A stretch of 64,000 bases of DNA from Plectrocnemia conspersa (GCA_009617715.1 VTFK01000116.1:62001-126000), one strand, 5' to 3'; positions 1 through 13,700 are shown, counted from the stretch's first letter. The notes: generated by a model from the sequence alone, not told the origin. Numbers and translations: made by a program.

Positions 1-1054
1 TATTTCTAAACTAGAAAAAAACATTTATTTTTTGTTAAAATGGTTATGAAAATTAGTATTTGGGATTAAAATTTATAAAATAAATTATTATTTTTTAATT
101 AAATGTATTAATTTCTGAATTTTTATAAAACAAATAACTTTATAGTTATAATTTTTTAAACTAGAGATGGTGGAACTTTTGTTAGTTAAATTTTAAAGAA
201 AATTATTGAATTGGATCAAAATTTATAAAATAATTTGGAAAACATGAGTTTTAGAATTAAGCGAATTTATCTTATTAAAACATTACTGAAGTATAATATG
301 AACTTATTAAATGCTAATTTTTTTTTTCTCATAATTATTATTCTTAAATTAAAAAAAGTTTATTTTTTATTATATATTATTAAACATTATTTTGATATTG
401 ACAACATGATAATCTTTATTGGTAACTAAATGTATATACATAGTACCTAAGTTTTTTTGCTTTAGCATATATATATATATATTGTTTTAAATGCGTATAA
501 TTACAAACAAATAATACAAATCGCTTTCTTGCTATAAAAGTATTTTAATTTTAATCTCATAATTTTTTACCTATTATGAATACTTGTTTTGTTATAATAT
601 GTTTACTGCTTAAACGACTGATGCTTTGCAAACCTTCAATCTAAAAACAAACATCATAACTAGGTATTTAACTAAGCTAACACTAATCGTATTCTATAAT
701 TAAAAAGATATTCAAATATTTTATTGAAGCAAAAGTGTTCTATCTAAAGAAAATCCTTTAATTTGAATTGATTCATTTTATATTATTGGCAAATACCTTT
801 TCTCAGATTTTATATATTTATTCATAGTTCTAATTTGTATTCTCCTTTTGTTACTGATATTTTAAGTAGTCATGCTTAGCGCTAACAATCATAATTTCCT
901 ATACAGTTTAATATATGTATTCTAACTAGAACATAGATTGTATTTCTTAAATTCACCTTTGAAGCATTTGGAGATAATAAAATAGAAAGCCAAAGAATAT
1001 TATTAAGACTGCCAGTGAACATACAAAGACACTAAAGACCCTTAGTCACACTAC
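1..1054. other. AT-rich intronic sequence, nothing recognised
   Basis: Very AT-rich with a short (AT)n tract near 468-482. Short open frames here have no recognisable domain and look like chance. Confidence 0.6.
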
Positions 1055-1074
1055 TTGCAAAATCGAATAATAAA

Positions 1075-1480
1075 AATAAAACAATACATCTCTCTCATCC
1101 GCCCTGTTTTCATTTTGGCCTCCTGGACCAAGACGATGCCGTTTCTTCGTAGCGCAACATCCGGTCGTCCCTCACAGCCACTTCCGGCCGTCAGGGGGCA
1201 ACACTATCGCCGCCACTATTCACCGCCGACATGGCCTGCTCCTTTGCCATAAAATAAAGTGCTACATCAGGCCGGACCGAGGACGTTCTAAAATATATAT
1301 TAGCACACTGGACTGGACTCTCTCCATCCTCTATTCCCACCCTCTAGCTATGTACTACATACCGGTTCGAACCCGGGAGCTCCCAGTCGTAAATCTTCAA
1401 TATATCTGATTGAAAATAAGACCTTAATTCAGAGCGTGTTCGGCCCCGTGTACAATTTATGGGCTCATAAGAGATTTTTT
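1075..1480. other. GC-richer island of unknown origin
   Basis: Base composition rises sharply compared with both flanks, with CpG-containing words and a palindromic GGTTCGAACC at about 1362. The palindrome resembles a tRNA B box, but no matching A box, cloverleaf or tail was found. It could be a transposon fragment or conserved non-coding sequence. No protein domain is evident in the short open frame at 1055-1252. Confidence 0.4.
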
Positions 1481-1982
1481 GAGACGTCCCATTCAAATGG
1501 AGTTGGATCATGACTATGTACTTAAAAATAATATATTTATATATTTAATTTATGTAACTTAAATATATAAGATAACAATTTTTATATGTAACATAAGAGA
1601 GCCTCGGGTAGAACCGTAACCGGGTACCTGGATATCCGCGCTTTTTTAAAATAACCGAATACACTGTTATTTTAAACGGATACCAGACCATTTTAATTTT
1701 AATATATAATTTTATTTATCCATATGAAATATACTATATATCACACAATTTTCAAGATGCAAAATTCTCCGGCTATACTTCTATTTCGCAAAACTCATTT
1801 AGAGATTGAGAGCGGTGTGTCAAAAAGGAATAGTAAACTCCTATTCAACAGTCCGAAAGTATTGTTTCACAATGCAAGTCTTATTATGACAAATTTTGTT
1901 TCGGCAACCTCAAACATTTGCCGTTTACCAAAAAAATTAAAATGCAAGTATCTGCAAAAAATACGAATGGCGTAATCGGGGG

Positions 1983-2466
1983 GCTTCATAAGATTCTCAT
2001 GTCATCTGGACGAAGTACCGTTACACGAAAGAGCATGCTTTATCTCTTTCTTCGTTGCATGCGACACCACTCCCACTTTTATTTCTAGGGGATCGGCGTC
2101 AGTCCTGGATTGTTAAATGAATAAATTTGATTAGCCTACAATACCACTAACTTCATTTTATAATTTTACTACTTATGTATCTGATTTTTTTTAATTTTGT
2201 GCAGAATTTTAACGATATTTTAAATAAATATAATTATTATAGTCATTATTAAATGTATTCCTACTATTTTTGTTTCCAAAAGCAATAAATTATTTATATT
2301 TATTATAAGAATAGAGCATTATTATATAATAAAAATCAAATGGTAAATATTTCTTTAGAAGCGCAGGGTAACACCCCCACGGTGTATGGCTGAGAGGCAA
2401 ATAGTAGTGGATTCTAATTAGAATGTAACGGTAAACCGTCGAGCTCGATAGGGAATCTTATGATGC
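1983..2466. mobile_element. Non-autonomous TIR element with 9-bp target duplication, MULE-like
   Basis: The element is 484 bp. Its ends are GCTTCATAAGATTC on the left and the inverted GCATCATAAGATTC on the right. The inverted similarity extends 43 bp inward and ends in a second exact block, ACCGTTACA (2017-2025 and inverted 2424-2432), at the same distance from each end. It is flanked by an exact direct repeat AATCGGGGG (1974-1982 and 2467-2475). Nine-base duplications are typical of the Mutator superfamily, so a MULE-derived MITE is the best guess. There is no coding capacity. Confidence 0.7.
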
Positions 2467-2475
2467 AATCGGGGG

Positions 2476-3060
2476 ACGGTTGTACAAAAAAATGACATTT
2501 AAGTCTATTGTTGTTATTTACCGTCAGTAATTTATGATCGTTAGTCTAGCTCACTACAAAAGTTACAAAAAATATTTATTCTTTACTTTTACAAATATTA
2601 AAAGAGATAATCTTGCATGAATTAGCTGATTTATAAATATAAGATTTTAAAATTTTCATTCAAAATTTTATGATCCTTTCATCCGCGAGAGTTGACAATG
2701 GTCGGAAATTTATAAAGTTTCTGTTAATCTTAGGACTAATAGTAGAAATACATTTTTGCTGTCAACAATAAATTTAGGCGGATGAGCCATTTAACTCGTT
2801 TTTACGATAAAAAATTATATATTAAAATTGTCCCACGCTCACGGATTTATTTAAGGGAAAATATATGAAAACCGAGTAATGAATTTGGCCGGGTATTTGT
2901 ATGCCTTGTATGTATGTATATACCTAAAAGTTGATTTCTTAACTGAATTCTGCGAATTTTTAACTGTGATGTCAATATCGTAAAAACACGAAAGCCGTCT
3001 TAAAGATCGAATAAAAAAAGACAAACTCATTTATACACCTAATAATAAAAAAAACGCACA
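2476..3060. other. AT-rich intronic sequence, nothing recognised
   Basis: No gene, repeat structure or transposon end was recognised. Confidence 0.5.
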
Positions 3061-3480
3061 TGCGTGAGAGTGAAGAAGGGTCCGCTCGGCGAACCCTAGT
3101 ACCTTAGTACATATGAGGAGTCTCAAACAAATGTTTCTCCCACGTGCACAATATGAGGTAAGCTACTTCAACTGATTGCTTATGAATATTTGAGTCGCTT
3201 GTTAAATCCTTGGCGAAAATAAAGCAAAATAAAGTATTGACGGCGTTTCGAGGGCCGCAGCAGCCAGGGGATGGTCCCGAAAAGCAAACAAAAACCACCC
3301 TCTTGTTTGATGTCTCCATGCCGTCAAACGCGCCATGGAGTAGGAGTTGATTAAAATTTTATTTGTTGCGCTGGGAAGAGAGCCGGATTTTTGACACTGC
3401 TGGACTAGAACATAGACAGGGAGACCGAAAGACACGTACGGTTCGGCACAAGCGTTCTAAATTAATGTTTTCAGTCACGT
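3060..3480. promoter_or_regulatory. GC-richer non-repetitive island, candidate regulatory sequence
   Basis: Composition is clearly less AT-rich than the flanks, there are no transposon ends, and both overlapping open frames lack any domain. It is listed only as candidate conserved non-coding sequence; no function can be read from it. Confidence 0.25.
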
Positions 3481-4662
3481 AGTGGCGTTTCAGAAGGCTG
3501 ACTAAGGACATGGAATATGGTCGCTATTGAAACTTTGGTTAATAGATACTGTCCATCTCTCGATGAGTGTGTGGAGATATTCGGATGCAATTAAAGTTGA
3601 GAAAATATAACTTTGTTCAAGTCGTATAATGTATTGTAAATTATATATTTTATAATGAACGAGGGTCATTTATGATACTATACATAATACATATTGCTGT
3701 TTTATAAAGCTGTCATTATGATTGATTTATGCCAAATAGTGCTTTTATGATTTACACAGATATTTCTAAAGAACACATACTTATATCTAAAAAGAAGCAG
3801 TATCCATTAGATGATGATACATATTTTTTATCTCGAATATCTACAATATACTATAAAAAACATTTATTTCTACTGTGAATTTATTCATTTTGAACTGTGA
3901 AAATTAATCCATATTTCACTCTGGTTTATCTGCAAAACCTAGGTTTCGTTGATTTTACAAAAATGCTACTAATGTGCTGAGCCGTGCGTATAAATCTTTC
4001 ATCAACAGGCTTGCGCAACTTTTGCAAACAGTCACACATTTAACAAAACGCCAACAGGGCTCGAAATTACAATTTTGTGTAGGTGATGAAAAAAATGGTA
4101 CAGTCATTAGGTCCATAACCCGTTATTCATCGTGTTACGCTTGGCTCGGTTGTTTGTAATGTTAATTGCTCGCCATTAATATACAGGATGATCTACGGGG
4201 CACAAATTTGTGCGACTATTCAATTAAATAACACAATAGTGCGACTATTCAATTAAAAACCAGTAAATAAGGCAATATATTAAAAAAAAATATATTGCTC
4301 GTTTTCCTATACAATTTTTTTTTTAAATTTATTTATAAAATAATATTATTTTGAAGGGCACATTAAATATATTGATTGAGTCAGCCTTTAAATAAAATTT
4401 TCTCTTTATTTTGTTACATTTCAATGGTAATAAGAAACATCGCAATTTTGTTGTCATATTGAATACAATAATACAAAATAAATAAAAGTATAGAACCATT
4501 CATAAATAATATGATAACAATGAAATAATATTTGTTTATACAGTATCTTTCAAAGTAAAAGCATATTAAAAAAAATAAAAATATTTTATAATAATGTGTC
4601 ACAAAAAATTATATAAGAATCAGTAAAAAATACAAGAATCATCTCACTTGATTTATTAATTA
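3481..4662. other. AT-rich intronic sequence
   Basis: Apart from the short direct repeat at 4210-4257, nothing was recognised. Confidence 0.5.
4210..4257. repeat. 19-bp direct repeat
   Basis: GTGCGACTATTCAATTAAA occurs twice, at 4210-4228 and 4239-4257, separated by 10 nt. It could be a slippage duplication or the footprint of an excised insertion. Confidence 0.6.
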
Positions 4663-4865
4663 TTAACCCTTTGGATGCCGGGCATTTTTGGAAAAATGTT
4701 CCAGAACTGCCGGGACTTTTTATTAAATAATTAAAAAGTCAAAATGTGTATTTTAGTTTGTAAACATTGCGACGCTGTCGCACGCATGACCTAATTGTAA
4801 TTAACGATGGTAGTGTTATTTTGTTCGGTTATTTTTAATGATGAATATCGCGCCTGACGTATTAA

Positions 4866-5362
4866 GTTATTTTTTTTTCCTTATTTTTCAAAAAAAAATT
4901 TTTTTTTTTTTCTTTCCCCCAAAAAAAAAAATTAAAAAAATTTTTTTTTTATAAAATTTTTTTTGTTTGGCCCAAACAAATTTTTTTTTAAAAATTTTTT
5001 TTTTTTTTTTCCCTTTTTAAAAAAAATTCCCATTTTTCCAAAAAAAAATTTTAAAATTTTTTTTTTAAAAACCCCCCCCCTTTTTTTTTTTTCCCCCCCC
5101 CCCTTTTTTTTTTAAAAAATTTTGCCCAAAAATTTTTTTAAAAAAATTTTTTATTTTTTTTTTAAAAAAACCCCAAATTTAAATTTTAAAAAAAAAATTT
5201 TTTTTTTAAAAAAAATTTTTTTTTTTTAAAAAATTATTTAAAAAAAATTTTTAAAAAAATTAAAAAAATTTTTTTTTTAAAAAAAATTATTTAAAAATTT
5301 TTTTTTAAATTTTTTAAAAAAATTTTTTAAAACCCCAAAAAAAAAAACCCCTTTTTTTTTTT
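4866..5362. repeat. Homopolymer patchwork, probable assembly artefact
   Basis: Almost the whole stretch is built of runs of T, A and C of about 4 to 14 bases, with nearly no G and no ordinary sequence between them. This is unlike any natural satellite. It resembles uncorrected long-read consensus next to the (TA)n tract that follows. Confidence 0.7.
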
Positions 5363-5621
<259 letters not shown>

Positions 5622-5826
5622 TAAAAATAATAATGAAATTAAAAAAAATAATGATTATAATATATTTATAACATATATTTGAAAAAATGTTATAGACCCC
5701 TGAAGCAATTACCCTACAGACGGTTGAAAATGTATTGGATACTTCGATTTCGGAGCCGTCGGATCCGGCAGTTCTCGCTAGTGTAGCCAAAGCCGATATA
5801 TCGGATTTCGGTAGCCAAAGGGTTAA

Positions 5827-8089
5827 TGTAAAAATTACGAAGATAGAAAATATCATTGACGAACAATAGTAAAACGTGAAATATTTAGTAAATGTAGGCG
5901 GTTTAGTGAAAAACGAAATTTACATCACAATGCCTTATATTTTTTTGTATGTAACGATATCTGTATAACGTTCAGCTAGAAAATTTCAGTTGATTTTCTT
6001 ATTCAACTGGGGGCGTTTTTTCATAATTTATAGTTTGAATACATTCATTTCGAACACAAAAGGTTAGTGACAGTTAAGGTAATATTAATTCGTTTTATGT
6101 AGAATTATTCACAATGTGCTTTTATGTCTATATATACATACATATGTAATTAATATATCTGTGATTATTAAAAGAAAATCATTTTAAAATATATTTTTAT
6201 TATTTAAAAACAATTTAAAACAAATCGTATATTTTATAAGACAATAATTCTAAAACCGGTGATAGATCTAGCTTTAATTTAATTCATCTTAAAGCTTTTG
6301 TGTTAATTATTATTAATATAATAATATAAAACTCTAAGAGCTTTTATATGAATTATCTTCAATATATATTACTGTTAGATTAAATAATATTACGCCTTTT
6401 TAATTTAATTTATAATTTACTACACAGTTCTAAAATTGTTTCGGATTACAAATTATAAATTAATGTAGTCTCTGTGTAAATATATTGTGCACTCAAAAAT
6501 CGCCAATGATCATTTTATTTTATAGAGATTTTCATATTAATGTTTACAGGACTATATATTGTGATTCATGTTGCTTGTTATAAATACATATTAAATACCT
6601 ACTAGTTTTTTGCAAAAAAATAAGTGTTTGAAGATTAAAGAAATACTAGATATATTATCTATAGCTTAAATACTTTCAGTCAGAATTGGGATACATACTT
6701 TAGCGCAAAAACAGAAACGTGTAAACTTGTGTAATTAGTTTTTGAATCTTTGTCCCAGGAATGAAAATGAAATTTCCGAGTCGATTGTTACAAGAGATAA
6801 GACTATGGTTCTATATTATGATCTGTTCAAAAGAGAATCCGTACAGAGGCATCGTCTTAGTAAAACAAAAGCCAAGAAAAACGAGTCTCTTAGATAAATA
6901 ACAAAATAGTAACAATAGTTTATATCATTAAAAATATCGATAAAATAAAAATCTATATTAAAATATTATATATTATTTTTATTGTATCGCATCGTTTATT
7001 TTTTTACTAAGTTAATGAGTATCAAAAAAGTTTAAAAGATTTTAATTAAAAAAACAATGATTAGAATGGTATTAGTTTCATTTATCTTTACGATCAATAC
7101 GTCTCATTCAAATATGTTTTAGTGTTTAAATGCAATTTGTAAGATATTCATTTACTTAGCAATAATGTGAATTTTTAAATGGAGCATTGGATATCAATTG
7201 ATAGAAAAAAAGCAATAGAATATTTTTGTAGTTTTTTATCAATGGCGACTCGTGACTTTTTTGACAGTTACAATTATTTTTATTTGCTTTTCATTTTTAT
7301 AACAAATCTATTAACAAAATTCTTCAAGCACACCAAAAATCTAAAACCACTCATTTTTTTAATCTATAAATGAGCTTGAATTTTTTAATGGTTTATCTCC
7401 TCTCTTAATCTACGGTCTTAATTATTTTTTAAACCCCGGAATAAACAATAAATATATAAAAATTAGTAGTCACCAATAGTATAAAAAATAGCTATCTATT
7501 GAAATATGATTAACAACTTTCAATTTGAACTTTCGTCATACAAATTTTTTAAGTTAAACTGATAAATACTCAGCCAGTTAAAGTTCACAAATTTTTTACT
7601 ATTTTATACAATATCATTAAATTTTCTACAATGAAATGTCTTGCTTCTTAGAAATTCAGACACTGTTACAAAACCAGGAAAGACTACAATTATATGTATA
7701 AAAATTTGTTACTTTTACAAAGTAAAATGTCAAAGAAAAAATAATTTAAATGCATTTAGTATATTTGCTTAATATCGTTTGTCAGCATGCCAAACTTAAA
7801 ATAAGTAAATAGATGTATACACATTTCTGTATATTTTATTGCTAGCTCATTTATGACAAAATATGCTTTGTAGTCAATATGTTGGGTCTTGTTTTGAAAA
7901 TTAAGTATTAAGCTCGATACTATTACAAAATGTAGTGCTTAAAATAGTGGTCTATATGTCAAATGAATATTGAAAGATTTAAAAAATCTTATTATGAATC
8001 AAAATAAGACGCCACAAAAATACTAATATATTGAGAGTGCTAAATTAAAATAGTTCTAATATTACGTTTTTTGTAGAGGCTTATGCATT
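5827..8089. other. AT-rich intronic sequence, nothing recognised
   Basis: Over 2 kb without a recognisable element. The 64-codon frame at 7179-7373 has AT-biased composition and no domain, and is taken as chance. Confidence 0.5.
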
Positions 8090-9330
8090 ATTTTTGTATA
8101 CAACAAAATATTTGAAATTGGCAGTATACGCTTCAATTATTAAAGAATTTCTTCAAACCTATATAAAAAAAATAGTGGCCTTCCTTTAAATAAAAATTGT
8201 TGAAACTATCTTTTGGATTTATTAGACGGTCGCCCAATGTTAGACTTTAAACCAAATTTGCTAAAGAAGATGATCTGAATGTAGAAAAACAATGCGATTG
8301 GTTTTTAATTTGCCTTATGGATATCCGAAATAGAATATTGTAATAATTTTGTATACAAAAAATATTTAGTAACCACAGCAGCACTAAAAAATGCACAGAA
8401 GCCACAAATAATTTCAAAAGCTATCAATTATCGCTTTTTTTATTTTCTTTATTTATAAGCTTAAAAAAAACATTTGCCGTAAATTAAAATAACATTGTTT
8501 GAACTATCCTTTGTAATTGTCGAACGGTCACGCAACGTAGGGTCTTAAAAACAGTTTTGCTAAAGAAGATAATTTGTAGGTAAAGCTATGAATTAAAGAA
8601 TTGAGTCTCAACTTGCTTATCTGCTATTCGTTAAAGCTTTCTATAAAAACCATAAGAAAGACGTGATAATATTTTTGCTGAAAACAAAATATTTAAGATC
8701 GGTAGACTACTCAAAATTTAACAATAACCACATAAACTTTTAAAAACCATAAATTACTACAAAATTTCCTTAGTTTCATAATTCATCTAGAAAAAAAAGT
8801 AATGGTTCTGCAGCTAATAAACGTTGCTTACACTATTATTTGTAATTATTGGATGGTCACTCAACGTGACGAATCAAAACTAGCTTTACTAAAAAGGATA
8901 ATTTAAAGGTTGAGATAAAAAACATTAATATTGGCTCTCTATTTGCTTCATCTGATATCAGTCTGAGATTTTTAGAGATGCCATTATAATCTGTATTAAT
9001 GCATTTGTTTGAACCAAAACATTTACGAGCAGCAAAACACATACATTTAAAAAAAAACCCACTTAACATTTAAAAGTCAACAATTAGCACAAAATTCATT
9101 CGAACTATTTTTATATTTATATTAGCTTCGAAACTAATTAAGAAAAATATATTAAAAGCCTCGGGTCAATAAACATTTAATCAGATGGTCGCCAAACGTA
9201 GGGCCTTAAAACTAGCTTTCGCTAAAGTGGATAATTTGGAGGTAGCGCTAATAATCAATGCGATTGACTCTTAATTTGTTTTATTTCATATTCGTACAAT
9301 GTACCTTGAAGGACCATTATAATGACTGAT
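8090..9330. repeat. Tandem array, about four units of 300-340 bp
   Basis: Diverged units are recognised by a repeated core that reads roughly: GAACTATC..TTGTAATT, then GGACGGTCGC.CAACGTAGG, then CTTAAAACCAG.TTTGCTAAAG, then a GATAATTTGGAGGTA-like block. Cores lie near 8205, 8500, 8830 and 9175. The open frame at 8857-9069 is inside the array and is not a gene. The array ends directly against a tRNA-derived SINE. A second array of the same monomer lies at 46850-48500 in the same orientation. Confidence 0.8.
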
Positions 9331-9364
9331 TTATCACCAATCGAAAATACTTATTTTTATTATA

Positions 9365-9690
9365 TTTTATTAAATCTTCCGTTGTCACCTGACAGGCGTA
9401 AGCTCAATGCGTTACAACGGGGTAAATCTGTAGCAACTGAGTAAGTTATTCAAATATAATGAATACCTGCAACAATTAAGTATTAAGCACAAGACTGAAG
9501 GTATGGGAATCGGTGACATCTATACTAATAATTATAAACTAATATGTTTAATTTATATTATAATCATTAGATGTTACTGCAGCTGGGGACACTTTTTTAT
9601 AAAAGTGCATTGAGTGCGACTGCCGGGGCTCGAACCCGCAACCAGAGAGTTACTTGTCTGAGACGTTACGGACTATGTTATTCCGTCTTT
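9365..9690 (-). mobile_element. tRNA-derived SINE, near full length
   Basis: On the minus strand the head has an A-box-like TAACATAGTCCG (9669-9680) and a B box GGGTTCGAGCC (9627-9637), the internal RNA polymerase III promoter of tRNA-derived SINEs. The body runs left to a 3' hairpin with arms at 9379-9388 and 9411-9420, followed by an AT-rich tail AAGATTTAATAAAA. Copies at 35243 and 38533 show the same order. Confidence 0.8.
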
Positions 9691-9959
9691 ATTCAGATGA
9701 AGGCTCACCAATTCGATTTAAGTGCTCGATACTAACATTTCTCTGTACACATTGTGGCAATAAGCTATTTTGGCATCTAACTATCTGCAGAAGTTACACC
9801 ACTCGGCCACCAATAGTATTTATTTTATATTAAAAAATCCAGCACTGGTAAATTTTGGATAATTTTTGATTCTGCTGCAAATAGATACGAATCAGTGGAC
9901 TGCCCATATCACACAAAGGTTAAAACGTAGTTAGACAATTGTTTTAACGAAAAACAATA

Positions 9960-10300
9960 AGGACCACGACTAACAAAGTTGTCCGAAGGAGCTTTCAAGT
10001 TGGTAAGCCTCGGAGCTTTCGAGTGTGGAGCTTATCCGGCAGGTAACCGCGCAGAGACATGACGATAATATTTTATTTCCAGCCACGAGTGCCTTTTGCC
10101 GATGACGTATTCGCCTCGTTCTTCTTTTATGTTATTCCAGCGATTCCAGAGTCGGACGGGGAATAACAATAAAATAGTTGAGTGGCGCCGGAAGATCCAT
10201 TGTTCTGGCTTACTGTGCTAAACCCTCTCGCGGAACAGGTGAACCGGACACGTCACGTCCTCCTCTGCGAAAAACCCTCCTCCCTTCTACATGTGTGTGT
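9960..10300. promoter_or_regulatory. GC-richer island, candidate regulatory sequence
   Basis: Non-repetitive, GC- and CpG-richer sequence between the SINE and the LINE, followed by a TGTG/TATG microsatellite near 10291-10320. The open frame at 10178-10516 runs through the microsatellite and has no domain. Confidence 0.25.
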
Positions 10301-10700
10301 ATGTATGTGTGTGTATGTAAGAGAAAACAACTGAAAATGTTCATCAGGCATCCGAACATTACGTTAATACGGAGGTCGTTATATAAAAAGGAGGCATTGT
10401 CATGTAAATGCTCGTTTTATACGCAGCATCTAAAAAAATCCATTCTTATATATTTTTTTATCTCCCTTTATCTTTATATATACACATACACGTATGTGTG
10501 TATACAGTCAATATAAGCCTATATTGACAAACATTTCAGTGTTTTCATAAGACTAAATTTATTTAGATGTATATATGTAAGCATACACCTGACAGGATTA
10601 ATCAGCATATACGAATACTATTTTTATTTATTTATGTGAGGTGTGTTATGCTTGCAATATATTTGCTCTTTTATTTTGTATATATGTTGTGTTTTCACTC

Positions 10701-10715
10701 TTTTTTTTTTTTTTT
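10701..10715 (-). other. Poly(A) tail of the LINE
   Basis: Fifteen uninterrupted T on the plus strand mark the 3' end of the minus-strand element. Confidence 0.85.
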
Positions 10716-11096
10716 AATTTTTGTTTATTACATAATTAAATAATACATTTTTTATAAAAATATATATTTACATTTCATTGGTTGCTGGTTAATTACCATT
10801 ATCACAATTTACGATTGATTAGCTAAATTAAGAGGAATTACAGAAATAAGAATAATAAAAAAAGAACATAAAAAACGTTAAGTTTAGGTCAAAGTACATA
10901 AACACCTTTAACAAAAAAAAAAAAAAAAATTTAAATTATAAATTATATATTTTTTAATATAAAACTCGTGGACCTGAGCTGTTAAATTAATAGATAAAAT
11001 TTATGCGTCAGAGCAAAGATGTGCTTTGGCATTTTGTGTTTATATTTAAATTTGAGTTTGTTTTTGTCGTAATCACCGATTCTTGAGATTAACGGG

Positions 11097-13685
11097 TTAG
11101 TATGATTTCGCGGTATTTTTTTTATAATAATTATTAGTATGGTGGTGAACATGTTCTTTAATAGTTGGAATTAAATATTTATTATGAAGTTTTTTGAGGT
11201 TAGTATAAAAAGGTGTATTATAAATTATTTTTATAGCTTTATTTTGAACAACTTGTAGCTTAGAGAAGTTAGTATTACACGTATTACTCCACACTGGGCA
11301 GGCGTAAGTCATTGCCGGTCTAATTAATTGCTTATATAATAGAATTTTATTTTTAGTATTTAGCGCACTTTTTCGATTAAAAATTGGTTTTAACGCCGCA
11401 ATGGCTGCGAGCCCTTTAGATTTAAGTTCGGTTATATGTTTATTAAATTTAAGCTTGGAGTCCAGGTGAATTCCGAGGTACTTAACGCTCGCCTTCCATT
11501 CTATACACTTTCCCTGCTCGCTTATAATAGTCGGGGGCAAAGGTTGTCTTCGAGTTGTAAAAATTATAGCCTCCGTTTTGTCCTGATTTATTTTTATTTT
11601 CCACTTTTTGAAATAATTACTTAAGAGAGTTAAGGATTTTTGCAATTTTATTGAAATAGGCTTAAGACCGTAAGAGCTACTCATTATTGCCGTATCATCG
11701 GCATACATTGAAAGACAAGTATTTTTTAAAATAGGTATATCATTTGTGTACAAAATGAAAAGGAACGGTCCAAGTAAACTCCCCTGAGGAACACCAGCTG
11801 GGATATTACGCGGTATCGATTGTTCATTATTTACTGAAACAACATAACTTCGACGATCAAGGTAGGAGCGTAACAAAGTGTAGCAGATAGTTAGGGTTTT
11901 ATATTTGTGGAGTTTGTAAATCAACCCATCATGCCACACAGTATCAAACGCTTTTTTCCACATCTAACAATAAGAGTCCCGTTGATTTTTTTCATGTTAA
12001 AATTAGCAGAGATGTGCTCTGTTAACCTATTGAGCTGATGAGTCGTAGAGTGGTTTTCGCGGAAGCCAAATTGTTCATTGATAATTTTATTCCCCAAAGA
12101 TCCCTTTAAACGTGATAAAATTATTTTTTTCAAATAGTTTACTGAATGACGGTAATAAGCTTATTGGACGATAATTAATTGCGATAGTGTTATCCTTTCC
12201 TGGCTTTCTAATTGGGTGGATCTTTGCGGTTTTCCAAATAGCGGGGAAAGTACCCGAAAGATAAGCAGGCATTAAAAAAATATTTGTTAGATAATTGATG
12301 CTAATTTTGGAAGTTGTTTTATCGTAACGTTATCTAATTTATCTATACCGGGACTTTTTTCTATTCTTTAAATTTTTTTATGATGTTATTAACTTCTGAT
12401 AAACCAACTTTGTTCACTAAACTAATATCTACGCTAGATGAATTAATATTTCGTATCGCACGGGCGACTTTGTTGTCTATTTTGAATCTAAGTAATTTAC
12501 AGTAAGCGAATAAGATGTGGAGAAAGCGCTGGCTAAATTTTCTGCCTTATCCTTGTTCGTGCATGCGATGGTGTTTCCATTTTTTAATGGGGGTATTTCG
12601 AATGTTTATATTTAAGTGATTTAGTTATTTTCCATAAGGAATTATCTGCCGGGTTTAGATTTTTTTTTAGTTTACGCGTCCACGATTCGTTTTTTATTTG
12701 CTGGATTTTATCGCGAATATAACTAGTTACGCGGTTTATTACAGATTTAAGTCGCGGAGATTTATTATTTTGCCACTGTTTTCTTAGTTTATTTTTGGTT
12801 TTTATTATTTCGATAAGTTGTGGAGTAAGTTGATTTTTATTATTATGATTTTTACGCGTCGGTATTGATGATATTTTGGCTTCTTCGATAACGGATGTTA
12901 AATAACTGATATCATCGTCAATTTGTTTAATGTTATGCGGAGTATAATTCTGTCGCTCATCTTGCAAACGAGACTCGACTATATCTTTAAACTTTTTCCA
13001 GTCAGCTTTTAAATAGTCAAAAAAAAAGCGTTTCAGAGACTACCTCCGCTGAACCCTCCAGCGAGAATAACACTGGAAGATGGTCAGAAGACAATGCCTG
13101 AACGCAATACATTTCTGACGTATTTAAGTTACCCTTGACCAAAGCAATATCCAGAATTGACGGCGTCATGTGATTGGAAGGGTAATGCGACGGTGAATTT
13201 GGAAAGTTAACAATCGTGTCAGAGTCGCTCAAGTAGTTAAAAAGTGACGCTCCAGATCGATTTGCCCCAGAACAGCCCCAATGCATATGACGGGCATTGA
13301 AGTCCCCAGTCAAAATGACCGAGTCTCCTAGAGAAAATATCGAATCTAGATCACTCCGGAGCAGTTCGTCACTAGGCGAATTATACCCCGCAGCAATTAT
13401 TATTATTTTATTTTATTATGAATAATTTGAATCGCGACGGTTTCTAGATTATTAGTGTTAGTGTTTATACGTGCGTGTTTTATCGATTTTTTTAACAAAT
13501 ATCGCGACCCCTCCGCCTGGCCTTGAGGGTCGGTCCCTCCGAATGCAGGCAAAGTTAGGTAAATATACGTTAACATGTGGTTTTAGATAAGTTTCGGTGA
13601 CTACGACAATATCAAGTTTGTACTCACTGATTAACAGCTCCAGCTCTCCGGTTTTGTTACGGATCCCACGGGAATTCCACGTCAT
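11097..13685 (-). pseudogene. LINE ORF2 (AP endonuclease and reverse transcriptase), multiply frameshifted
   Basis: ORF2 starts MTWNSRGIRNK at 13685. The endonuclease keeps the N-terminal WNSRG block, the VTETYLKP glutamate, GDFNARH (within 13017-13313) and SSDHLPV. A linker follows (12584-12967). The reverse transcriptase keeps INYRPISLLP, FGFRENHSTTHQL, AFDTVWHDGL, GVPQGSLLGP and the catalytic YADD (residues 87-90 of the 11097-11963 segment), with a normal thumb and C-terminus. Breaks occur near 13400 (AT-rich indel), 13020 (A-run), 12580-12280, 12130 and 11955. The enzyme would nick target DNA and copy element RNA; this copy cannot make it intact. Confidence 0.9.
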
Positions 13686-13700
13686 GAGTTGAATGTCTTC

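Noticed and set aside
1340..1385. Possible tRNA gene from GGTTCGAACC
   Set aside because: The T-arm-like palindrome has no A box, anticodon arm or acceptor stem at the right distance on either strand.
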